9,145 bases of DNA from assembly GCA_905479885.1 (NCBI GenBank), contig CAJQOE010000105.1, forward strand, positions 1 to 9,145, given 5' to 3'. A program made the translations under genes and the position numbers. This document shows positions 1 to 7,900 of this stretch, piece by piece (position 1 is the stretch's first letter; each line of letters begins with the position of its first letter). The DNA is from an uncultured Rickettsiaceae bacterium (GTDB taxonomy: Bacteria > Pseudomonadota > Alphaproteobacteria > Rickettsiales > Rickettsiaceae). Under the pieces are notes generated by a model. The model saw only the letters and a program-made list of their open reading frames with translations, ran no database searches and had not been told where the DNA came from.

Positions 1-3000
1 TTTTTTTTCAGCTGCTTCAGAGTGACGTTCAGGTTCTTTTTTATGGATAGTTTTTAAGGTATTTATGCTGTCATTTAATGACATTCCTTTGTAATTTTTA
101 TGAAATACATCTGCTCCTTTGTCTAATATGTGTTCAAAGAATTCAATAGATTTATCGAGCTTACCGTTGTTTTTACTTAAAGTTCCATCTTTTATTATTG
201 CTGCAGCCGCATGTTGTACTGGTGATATATCATTAATACCAGGCTTGTTTATATCTGCACCAAGGTTTATTAAAGTTTTTGCTGCTTCAAAATTTCCTGA
301 TTTGATTGCTGCTATTAGCAGAGTATCACCGTTATCCAAGACGTAATTAGGATCTGCTTTTTCTGTAGCTCTAGTTTGATATAGCTGTCCAGTAGAGTCG
401 CGATCACTAAATAATGCTGTAACTACACCCGCATTATTGGTATTGATAGCAAGTTCAATGGCGGTGCACCCTAGGGCTGCATGATCTAACTTTACCCCTA
501 CTGATACCATAGCAGATAGCATTTCAAGATTTTCAGATTGTATGGCAATCATTAAGGGAGTTAGACCATCCTTGTTTGGAGTATGTAGAGCATCTGATTT
601 GCAATGAATAACAGCTTGTTCATCACGCTGTAGCAATGCATCAATATCGCCATTTATCACAGCATTATGTTCTTTAGTGTTGCCAGTTGCCTGCATTACT
701 AGATCACTAGCTTCAATTAAACTGTTCCCCTTGTCGCTTAGCGCGCCGGGCAATTTATCCAAGTAAACTTGCTGCTGCTCTTGAGAGAGATTAGATTTTC
801 CGAGATCAGCTAGTTCTTTCATAGAAGTAGAGGCTGCCTTAATAGAGTCTGCTTGCTCTGGAGTTAGATTTGTGTTGGTGCTGCTGAGTAGTATAATCGA
901 CTCATCACATAATTTATACCATTGCTCTTTTAATTTCTGAGGTTCAAAAGTTGTGTCATTAGCTATAGCTGCTATCTCCATGAGGGTTAGTGTTGCATCA
1001 AAATAACCTCTTAATTCCGTTAGGTTTTTTATTGCGGCTTCTTTTAAGGGTTGCGAGTCTTGACTAATAGCTTCTTGCTGCGCTTGCTCTTGTACTGATT
1101 TTTTTTGTGCCATTAGCTCAATGCCTGCTTGTAGCATTTCTGGAGTGATGGGCGATTTAGGTATTACTGTTTCTTGCTGCACTTGCTCTTGTGCTGGTTT
1201 AATCCCCACTTGTGGTGCGATTTCAGGAGTTATAGTCGGTGTTAAAACGGCTGCTTGGGGCTTGCTTATTGTCGCCTCTTGGGACATATTAATGTTCATA
1301 CCATTATTTTTGGCAAGTTCGGTCATCATTCCTTGGTATCTGCCTTGCGTAATGGGTAAGGTATAAATCTCTCCATTTCGCTCTATATATCCAATTGCAT
1401 CTTGGCCAGAGCCTATAAATTTAATTGGAGCCGGTGAGCTCAGTTCTGTTAGTTTTCCTGCGTCATCATAATGAGCGGTGAAGTACACAGCATCCTTTGC
1501 TGCGATATTATGTCCATTTGCATCTTTAGCCGCTATGGATAGATGCATCGGACCAGTATTGGCTGCTAGTTCTGTGGGAAAATCTATGTGTCTATAAGCT
1601 GAAACAGTTTTTGTATTTCCATTACTCAGAGTGAATATAGTTGGTTGTTCATTGATCGTAGTTTCATTTAATGTGCATACTTCTTGATCTCTATCATTGG
1701 TAATAGGGGTAGTACGTATGTGGCTTGTAGTATCTTTTTGCCATTTAATATCACGAAAATCTTTTGCAAATTTTTTCTGTATGTTTGCATAGCCAGCTAC
1801 TTCGATTGTTTGCATTTGGGCTTGCAGCTTAGGGTTTTGCATGATCTTGGCAACTGTCTCTTTTCCAGCTGTGCTTTTTAAGTATGTCTGCACTTCAGGT
1901 AAAGATTTAGATGCAAAAGCTTGGCCAGTCACACCTTGCATATGTTTAGCCACTTCTTGTTGCAGCAAAAGATGCTGGGCGATAATAATTTCATTACGTA
2001 CCGCAAGCGTAATCGGATCTAGTGCATTATGAAGATTTACGCTAGGTGGTGTTAGTGGCTCTTTGTTAATTGTTGGATTGGAAGTTTTGGCTACGAATAC
2101 AACTTTATCTTGTGCTAATTCTATTGTAGGCTTTGCTTGTTGTGTTGGAGCTATCGTTTGTGCGGTAGTTATGCCTTCCTTGTATTTTGCGAATTCAGCA
2201 TTAAATACGGCTCGTTGCTTTTTGGATAGTTTAAACTTTAACTGCAATTTTTTTGGATTATCAGAAATAAATTGAGCATGTTTAGGGTTTTCTGCAAAAG
2301 CTTCGTGTAGCTTGGTTACATCTATGGATTTATCTTTATTAATTGCAAGTTTTAGATCAACCTCAAAAGCTACATCTAGTTGAGATTGTTGCCTTTCTTG
2401 CATCATTGTTATAAAAAATTCCTTGATACTCTCTAGGTTTCCCGTAGTTAACTGCTCCTCAGCAACTCCTATTTGTTTTCCGAATTTTAAGATAGCCGCT
2501 CTTTCTGAAGGATTATCATAATTATCAATGATTGCAGCCCAAGCTCTCTCTATACGTGGTGTTAAATCTACTTGGGATTCTCTTCTTAATTCTGCTGCAA
2601 ATTCTTTCGTGTAGGTTCTTTCTTTTGGATGATCTCGTACGAAATAGTTTTTTTCAAATTTCAAGCGGTTTCTAATGGAATTTTTGGGGTTTATTTCAGG
2701 AGCAAGTTTACGAAATGCTGCGCCGAAATCAATGCGTACTAGGGTTTTTTGTCCGTTCCGATCAATAACCCCCATATTACCAGAGTGTACGGATTTATCA
2801 CCAAGTAATAATGAAGCCACCGTAGCTCTTTCATAATTTTGGTAAACAAACTCTCCATTAGAGTCCTTCTTTGCTATTCCCCTTTTTACATATTGTTGCG
2901 TCTCCGGTAGCCAAGATTGTACAGTCTCTAAGGTTGCATTTCTGTCGTGCTTTCCAAGGTCAGAAAATAAATCACGATATCCTTCTTTAAAAAATTTTGA

Positions 3001-3273
3001 AGCTAAAAACGTTCTCCCTGTCTGGGTTGATTTATGTAGAGAGAGTTCACATGCGCTGCCTGGACATAGTTCGTCGAATAGTTCAGCTGCCATAAATTCA
3101 GCTATATCGTTACTTAATTTTTTTACATCGCGTTTTATTAGAAAAGTATTTTCACCATCTGTAGATTGATAAACCCTACCTTCAGGGTCAGAAGCGTGAA
3201 TACCGCCAGTTTTTTGACCTTTTCTGCTCGAAAATCCTGTGAATGGTTGTACTGGTTCTGTTTCTTTTGCCAT
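1..3273 (-). CDS. Large kinase-like / ankyrin-repeat protein, C-terminal end beyond left edge
   Basis: I translated this frame codon by codon from the ATG at 3271-3273 to base 1 and found no stop in 1091 codons, so the gene runs off the left edge. Residues about 30-190 carry kinase-like signatures: TFLIK with K47, acidic residues E64/E68 in a following helix, GDKSVHSGN (D159, H163, N166), and RIDFGAAF (D182). This pattern resembles the catalytic and metal-binding loops of PI3/4-kinase-like and HipA-like folds. Residues 200-510 look helical and charged. Residues 530-655 look like a compact, mostly beta domain. Residues 670-740 are a Pro/Gln-rich linker with QEQVQQE and QEQAQQE. Residues about 890-1080 hold degenerate ankyrin repeats (for example KDGLTPLMIAI and INLGADINKP), followed by a charged tail. 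No signal peptide or membrane segment is visible. It is separated from gltX by 133 bp and has its own promoter. Kinase activity and an effector role are inferences; I cannot assign a named family. A Shine-Dalgarno site is weak or absent. Confidence 0.85.
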   Translation of the reverse strand, partial: MAKETEPVQPFTGFSSRKGQKTGGIHASDPEGRVYQSTDGENTFLIKRDVKKLSNDIAEFMAAELFDELCPGSACELSLHKSTQTGRTFLASKFFKEGYRDLFSDLGKHDRNATLETVQSWLPETQQYVKRGIAKKDSNGEFVYQNYERATVASLLLGDKSVHSGNMGVIDRNGQKTLVRIDFGAAFRKLAPEINPKNSIRNRLKFEKNYFVRDHPKERTYTKEFAAELRRESQVDLTPRIERAWAAIIDNYDNPSERAAILKFGKQIGVAEEQLTTGNLESIKEFFITMMQERQQSQLDVAFEVDLKLAINKDKSIDVTKLHEAFAENPKHAQFISDNPKKLQLKFKLSKKQRAVFNAEFAKYKEGITTAQTIAPTQQAKPTIELAQDKVVFVAKTSNPTINKEPLTPPSVNLHNALDPITLAVRNEIIIAQHLLLQQEVAKHMQGVTGQAFASKSLPEVQTYLKSTAGKETVAKIMQNPKLQAQMQTIEVAGYANIQKKFAKDFRDIKWQKDTTSHIRTTPITNDRDQEVCTLNETTINEQPTIFTLSNGNTKTVSAYRHIDFPTELAANTGPMHLSIAAKDANGHNIAAKDAVYFTAHYDDAGKLTELSSPAPIKFIGSGQDAIGYIERNGEIYTLPITQGRYQGMMTELAKNNGMNINMSQEATISKPQAAVLTPTITPEIAPQVGIKPAQEQVQQETVIPKSPITPEMLQAGIELMAQKKSVQEQAQQEAISQDSQPLKEAAIKNLTELRGYFDATLTLMEIAAIANDTTFEPQKLKEQWYKLCDESIILLSSTNTNLTPEQADSIKAASTSMKELADLGKSNLSQEQQQVYLDKLPGALSDKGNSLIEASDLVMQATGNTKEHNAVINGDIDALLQRDEQAVIHCKSDALHTPNKDGLTPLMIAIQSENLEMLSAMVSVGVKLDHAALGCTAIELAINTNNAGVVTALFSDRDSTGQLYQTRATEKADPNYVLDNGDTLLIAAIKSGNFEAAKTLINLGADINKPGINDISPVQHAAAAIIKDGTLSKNNGKLDKSIEFFEHILDKGADVFHKNYKGMSLNDSINTLKTIHKKEPERHSEAAEKK
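34..600 (-). other. Degenerate ankyrin repeats (protein residues about 892-1080)
   Basis: Around four to five ankyrin-like units are readable. The clearest are KDGLTPLMIAIQSENLEML (helix pair after a D-G-T-P-L-type turn), LGCTAIELAINTNN, NGDTLLIAAIKSGNFEAAKT followed by LINLGADINKP, then ISPVQHAAAAIIKDG and LDKSIEFFEHILDKGADVF. The LGADIN and KGADVF ends and the G-x-T-x-L-x-x-A starts are classic ankyrin landmarks. Repeats two and four are interrupted by short insertions. Ankyrin repeats bind proteins, and in intracellular bacteria often belong to secreted proteins. The run may continue beyond the left edge, although the Lys/Glu-rich residues 1077-1091 suggest the C-terminus is near. Confidence 0.8.
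1072..1196. repeat. Imperfect 26-bp direct repeat inside the ankyrin-protein gene
   Basis: The 26 bases at 1072-1097 recur at 1171-1196 with two differences, 99 bp apart and in the same frame. On the minus strand they encode QEQAQQE and QEQVQQE in the Pro/Gln-rich linker. The spacing is a multiple of three, so the duplication leaves the frame intact. It looks like a small slipped-strand or unequal-exchange duplication in a flexible linker, where length changes are tolerated. Confidence 0.7.
2704..3186 (-). other. Putative kinase-like catalytic region (protein residues 30-190)
   Basis: This segment of the large minus-strand protein has motif order and spacing compatible with a protein/lipid-kinase-like fold. 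It shows a hydrophobic strand ending in lysine (FLIK, K47), a helix with E64 and E68 that could pair with it, then GDKSVHSGNMGV with D159 and N166 seven residues apart, then V-R-I-D-F-G with D182 sixteen residues later. PI3/4 kinases have GDRHxxN followed by HIDFG, and HipA-like and aminoglycoside-phosphotransferase-like enzymes have comparable Asp...Asn and Asp loops. The region is shorter than a full kinase domain, so further parts would have to lie in the following 100-150 residues. The assignment is by eye and could be wrong. Confidence 0.5.
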
Positions 3274-3307
3274 ACTTAACAACCATTAATTATAATTATA
3301 GTTATTA

Positions 3308-3337
3308 ATTATAGCATTCGCTTTTAAGGGCTGTCTA
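3308..3337 (-). promoter_or_regulatory. Sigma70-type promoter for the kinase-like/ankyrin gene
   Basis: Read on the minus strand, TAGACA (3332-3337, one mismatch to TTGACA) is followed after 18 bases by TATAAT (3308-3313). The -10 is preceded by TG one base away, giving an extended -10 element TGCTATAAT. The predicted start of transcription is near 3301, leaving a leader of roughly 28 bases before the ATG at 3273. Because this promoter lies downstream of the gltX stop, the large gene can be transcribed independently of gltX. Confidence 0.65.
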
Positions 3338-3406
3338 TTAATTATGTTTATTGTTAGGCTATATTAAATATAGTATGGCTTTGCCGCTTAAATATTAAAC
3401 AAAAAC

Positions 3407-4738
3407 TTAGCCAATTAATCTATTTAATATTTCTTCTCGGCTAAGTAAGGGTAATAGATTTTTCAACTCTGGACCACTGTTCTGTCCCGTCAATGCTAGG
3501 CGTAGTGGCATGAATAATTCTTTGCCTTTTTTGCCGCTATTTGCTGCTATTAATTTTGTCCATTCTTGCCAAGTATTATCTGTGATTTCTTGGGGCAAGA
3601 CACTCGCAGCAATTGCAAGGAACTCAAGGTCTTGGCTCGGCGCTTTAATCGGAGCATGACAGATCTGCCACCATTCTTTTATTTCTGATAGTTTTTTTAA
3701 ATTTGGTCTTACTGCTAACCAAAATTGTTCATCTATTTGTGTTAAGTTGTTATCGTTTAGATAATTCTGTATGTCATTAAAATCATAAGTGATAATCACT
3801 TTATGGTTTAGTAATTCTAACTCTTCTGGCATATAGGTAGTAGGGCTTTTCGAAAATACGCTAATATCAAATTGATCTATTAGGTCTTGCATATCTTTAT
3901 ATGCCGTGACTGGTGCCGATGAGCCTATTAAGGCTAAAAAGCTATTAATGGCCATGGCTTCTATATTTTCCTCATCTCGTAATGATTCTATTGCAAACCC
4001 GCCTATACGTTTTGATATTTTATCCTCTTTGGATTTAACCAAGCTAAGATGTCCGAATTCTGGAGGCTTAGATTGCATTGCTTCAAACATTTGAATTTGT
4101 ACTGCAGTGTTGCTTACATGATCTTCACCACGGATCACATGAGAAATTCCAAATTCAATATCATCTATAGTGGAGCAGAGCATATACGTCATGCTACCAT
4201 CAGCACGAATAATTACTGGATCGCCCAGGTGCATGCCTTGATATTTTATTTCACCTTTGATTAGGTCGTTCCATTTTATTTCAGCATCATTGATTAGGAA
4301 GCGGTAATGTGGTGTGCGTCCTTGTTTTTCATAGGCGCTGATTTGTTCCTGTGTTAGTTTTAGGGCGGCTCTATCATATATAGGTGGTTTGCCACTAGAA
4401 AGCTGTAATTTACGCTTAACGTCTAGCTCTTCTGGCGTTTCATAGCAGGGGTATAAGCGCCCTTTGTTGATTAATTCTGCCTTGGCTTGTTCGTATTTAT
4501 CTTCGCGAGAAAGTTGATTAAATTCACTATCCCATGTAAGGCCTAGCCATTTTAGGTCGGTTAATATAGCGTCTTTATATTCATCCTTGCTGCGTATTAA
4601 ATCAGTATCATCCATACGTAGTATAAATTTTCCACCGTGTTTTTTTGCATATAGCCAATTGATTAAAGCGGTACGAACGTTGCCTATGTGCAGCTTACCA
4701 GTTGGCGATGGAGCAAACCTTGTGATGATATTTGTCAT
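3407..4738 (-). CDS. gltX: Glutamate--tRNA ligase (GluRS), second-paralogue type
   Basis: This is a class I aminoacyl-tRNA synthetase that charges tRNA with glutamate in the cytoplasm. The N-terminal Rossmann fold shows PSPTGKLHIGN (residues 10-20, the HIGH-type signature) and FILRMDDTD (38-46). RGEDHVSNT sits at 203-211, and the KMSKS-type loop reads KISKR (240-244). The C-terminal 150-200 residues are the helical anticodon-binding part, with WLAVRPNLKKLSE and KGKELFMPLRLALTG as recognisable family stretches. Length is 443 aa, slightly shorter than the usual 460-500. The loop continues IGGFAI rather than the more common HGA after KxSKR, which matches my memory of the second GluRS of Rickettsiales. 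Many alphaproteobacteria carry two GluRS, one of which makes Glu-tRNA(Gln) for the GatCAB amidotransferase; which tRNA this copy prefers cannot be read from the sequence. The ATG at 4738 is the only sensible start, since MTNIITRFAPSPTG is the canonical beginning. Confidence 0.96.
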   Translation of the reverse strand: MTNIITRFAPSPTGKLHIGNVRTALINWLYAKKHGGKFILRMDDTDLIRSKDEYKDAILTDLKWLGLTWDSEFNQLSREDKYEQAKAELINKGRLYPCYETPEELDVKRKLQLSSGKPPIYDRAALKLTQEQISAYEKQGRTPHYRFLINDAEIKWNDLIKGEIKYQGMHLGDPVIIRADGSMTYMLCSTIDDIEFGISHVIRGEDHVSNTAVQIQMFEAMQSKPPEFGHLSLVKSKEDKISKRIGGFAIESLRDEENIEAMAINSFLALIGSSAPVTAYKDMQDLIDQFDISVFSKSPTTYMPEELELLNHKVIITYDFNDIQNYLNDNNLTQIDEQFWLAVRPNLKKLSEIKEWWQICHAPIKAPSQDLEFLAIAASVLPQEITDNTWQEWTKLIAANSGKKGKELFMPLRLALTGQNSGPELKNLLPLLSREEILNRLIG

Positions 4739-4837
4739 GCTGTATACTTACAATATATTTTATTAGAAAAACAATTAATTGAAAAAAAATATAATATCAT
4801 GTATCTTTGTAACCCGCAAGAACATCAGTAAAAAACA

Positions 4838-4860
4838 TGATAAAAGAAAAAAATTTATCA
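4838..4860. promoter_or_regulatory. Perfect inverted repeat upstream of the flgE sigma54 promoter
   Basis: TGATAAA at 4838-4844 and TTTATCA at 4854-4860 form a perfect 7-bp inverted repeat with a 9-base A-rich spacer. It ends 14 bases before the GG of the -24 element. It could be a binding site for a dimeric regulator of the hook gene. Enhancer sites for sigma54 activators usually lie farther away (about 80-150 bp), so a repressor, a close activator site or chance in A/T-rich DNA are all possible. Confidence 0.35.
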
Positions 4861-4872
4861 AAAAAATAAGTT

Positions 4873-4888
4873 TTGGCACGCTTTATGC
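4873..4888 (+). promoter_or_regulatory. Sigma54 (RpoN) -24/-12 promoter of flgE
   Basis: The 16 bases TTGGCACGCTTTATGC match the sigma54 consensus TTGGCACG-N4-TTGC at every fixed position but one (A instead of the first T of the -12 element). The invariant GG (4875-4876) and GC (4887-4888) are exactly 10 bases apart, as sigma54 requires. Transcription would start near 4900, leaving a leader of about 38 bases before the flgE ATG. Hook genes in Caulobacter and other alphaproteobacteria are known sigma54-dependent middle/late genes, so motif and gene identity support each other. Confidence 0.85.
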
Positions 4889-4926
4889 GCCTATAGCAAC
4901 ATGACAACTTAAAATTATTATTATTT

Positions 4927-4930
4927 GGAG
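4927..4930 (+). promoter_or_regulatory. Ribosome binding site of flgE
   Basis: GGAG lies 8 bases before the ATG at 4939, ideal Shine-Dalgarno spacing. It fixes this ATG as the start, although the resulting protein lacks the usual hook-protein N-terminal helix. No alternative in-frame start lies between here and the in-frame TAG at 4894-4896. Confidence 0.75.
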
Positions 4931-4938
4931 AATTAAAT

Positions 4939-7900
4939 ATGGCAAAAGGAACCACAGTAACAATGTATAGCAGGGCGAATGATACGCATGCTAATAATAT
5001 AGGATCTAAAGAAGCTTGGGGGCACAAAAGACGCGAGAATTTATTTGTTAACTCGTTTGTGGGTACAAGCGCTGGTGGTGTTTCATATGTAAATAGCAAG
5101 ACAAGATCAACAAACGATCTACAAGGAGCAATTGTTAATACAGGTGTTGTCTCTGATATTGGTATTGACGGTGCTGGTATGATGGTAGTAGCAGATTCTG
5201 CTACTGGTAGAGATGTGTATACAAGAAGAGGCGACTTCAGACAAGATGAATTAGGCTTCTGGAAAAATGGTGGTGGTCAATTACTAAAGGCTTGGAAATT
5301 AGACGGTGAAGGTAACTTACCACAGAATTCTTCTTTGCTTAGTAGTTTAGAAGCAGTGAATTTTGCTAATACCAAAGGCTCACCAGTGGCAACAAGTGTT
5401 ATATCTATCGCGATGAATCTAAATGCAGATCAAGAGGCGCTGCGTGGTCCCGGTGTTGATGCGGTGTTAAACACTGCTGGATTGAATAAAGCTACACAGA
5501 CAGATAGTATCTTATTACCAGAACAAGGCCTAAATATAGGTGATTCATTTAGATTTACTTCAACCCCTCCTGGAGTTGGAAAAACAGTCACATTTGGTGG
5601 ATTGGTTGCAGGTAATCAAGCTTCTATAGTCAATCCTATATTAGGAGCAACTAGCGATTCTACTCAATTTGCTTTTGGTGCTGGTCCAGGTCAGTTGGTT
5701 TCTGGTGCATCGAAACTGACTATTACAGTTGGTGGTGTTTCTTATACCTTTACGGCCTTGCAAGGTGCAAATAATGCAAAAAACAAAACATTCAGCACGA
5801 TTAAAGGTCTTGCTGCCGCAATTAATGACGTTAGTTCTTTGCAGGCTAGGGTAGACGAAAATGGTAGATTATACGTGGCTCCAACAAAAGCAGAGGCGGC
5901 TTTAACTTTTACTGAGTCGGGAAATAATGCTAATACAAGCCTAAAAGCTAGCCTTGGTCTTCCAACTGAGCTGGTTGCGCAGGCTGATCGCTTTAACAGC
6001 CTTGCTACTCTTCGAAATGTAGTGAATAAAGGTCAAGACGTAAATTCATTAAAAGCTACAATCGAGGGTAAGGGAGTTAAAATAACATCATTGCTTTCTA
6101 CTGCTGGGTTTAATATTACTGGTAGTTCGCTGGGTGTGCATGATATTACTTCTGCTACATTAAATCCTGCTACTACAGCAAACCCTGTTCCGGGAGAGAT
6201 AGGTAGATCTACATTGTATATAACTGCTCCTAGTAGTGGTGTAATTAAGGGTGATTACGTTAAAATTGAGGGATTTGGTGGTTTGGTTGTAGATGGCCTT
6301 TATGCGGTAAGTGATTGGAATGATAATGGTTTTTTTGTTTCACTTGCGGTAGTACCTGGAGCAATTCCAGCTCTTGGAGCTCCTTTTGCACAACCTATGA
6401 ACGGTTCTACATGGCAAAAAGTGCCTGGACAACAATTTTTTGAAACGGGTGCGGCTACACTTGCTGCTGCTGGTGGCGGTGCTAATGATATTACGGTTAC
6501 TATTCCATCCGGCGCGGCTGGCTATGCTGCCGGGCTGCCAAATGAAAATTGGGCTGACGGAGATGTTGTTTATATATCAGGAGCTGGTGTAGTATTGGAA
6601 GGTGGGCGAGACGTTACGTTACCAGATGGTTATTATATTATTGCAGGGCTAAACTTAAATGCGGGCCCGGCACAATCCACTTTTACTGTTACATCAGCTA
6701 ACAATGTAGCAGCAGCTGGAGCTCCTGCCGCCGGTAATTTTAGTGTTAGGAAAGTTGGTACTACTGGTGGTGCTTTTGGTGGTGGTGCTGGTGCTGCAAC
6801 AGGAACTTTTGATGTTCCAGTAATGACTACTGAGGATGTAGGTACTGGTAAAATTAAATATTATGTTGGTCATAATCACGACTATACAGTTGGAGATATT
6901 ATCTCTTTAACTGAAGGTCATGCAATTGATGGTATTAATTTTGCCGCTAATACTAATTATAAAATTACAGACGCCCCTAATGGTGAAAATTTTGTTAAAT
7001 TCGAGGTTGTAGGAGGTGTAGCTGGTAATGGTGATGGTACTGATATACTGACATATAATAATGGACCATTAGCTGGCCTACGCACCAATAATTTCTCTCG
7101 TTTGTTTGAATTTTTTGGCATCAATCAGGAGACGGAAGTTTATGATGCAACCTATGCGGCAGATAATGTAGATAAAAATTTAACATCAGGTAAATTTGCT
7201 AGCAGTGAAACTTTTTCACACCCATTAACAGTTTATGATAGCTTAGGTTCATCTTACACTTTGTTGTTAAATTTTGCAAAACTAGCAACTAATAAATGGG
7301 CTGTCGAAGTTGCCGCACAGCAAGATAAAGACGGAATTTTTGATATACAAGGTCTACTTACAGATAATGGTGTGCTTAGAGCTGGTATAATCGAGTTCAA
7401 TACAGATGGTTCTGTTGTTACGCCTGTGCAGGGGTTTGACGTTCCCTTACAAGTGCAACGTAACAATGGTAGCGCACTGAGTGACATTACTATTGATTGG
7501 GAAAATGCGCTTAGTGAAATCAAATCAGGTACTGTGAGCCAGAATAAAAATCCAAATAATGTTGAAATTGTACAAAGTAATGGTCAGCCAGCTGGTACCT
7601 TAGTTAACCTTGCGATTTCACCAGAAGGGTTTGTGGTTGGTACGTTTGATAGTGGTGAGTCTCGTAATCTATACCAAATTCCATTGGCATTATTTGCCAA
7701 CGTGAATGGTCTGATAGCAGGTAGTAATGGTGTATTTGAAATCAGCCGTGAATCTGGTGAGCTTTTGTTAAAAGCTGCTGGTGTTGGTGGTGCTGGTAAT
7801 ACTCTTGGTGGAGTGCTAGAAGCATCTAATACTGATTCAACTACTGAGTTATTATCTGTACAAGAATTAAGTAACACAATCCGTGCAAATGCAAGGGTGG

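Larger units (their letters stand above)
4739..4938. promoter_or_regulatory. Divergent control region between gltX and flgE
   Basis: These 200 extremely AT-rich bases separate two genes that point away from each other. The right half contains the sigma54 promoter of flgE and an inverted repeat just upstream of it (listed separately). For gltX on the minus strand only loose A/T-rich -10 candidates such as TATATT (around 4752-4757) are visible, without a convincing -35, so I do not place that promoter. No RNA gene or conserved small frame is seen here. Confidence 0.6.

Noticed and set aside
119..2275. Several short plus-strand frames (119-346, 1121-1366, 1684-1881, 1841-2032, 2063-2275)
   Set aside because: All are antisense to the long continuous minus-strand ankyrin-protein gene, overlap one another, and have no protein-like motif; their Cys/Ile/Leu-rich translations are typical of shadows.
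3359..3373. A/T palindrome CTATATTAAATATAG between gltX and the ankyrin gene as a terminator
   Set aside because: It lacks G/C pairs and a following T-run on the minus strand; in such A/T-rich DNA a palindrome of this sort is expected by chance.
4797..5099. A 100-codon minus-strand frame overlapping the flgE leader
   Set aside because: It lies over the sigma54 promoter and the first codons of flgE, has no ribosome binding site worth noting, and its translation is low-complexity with no family resemblance.
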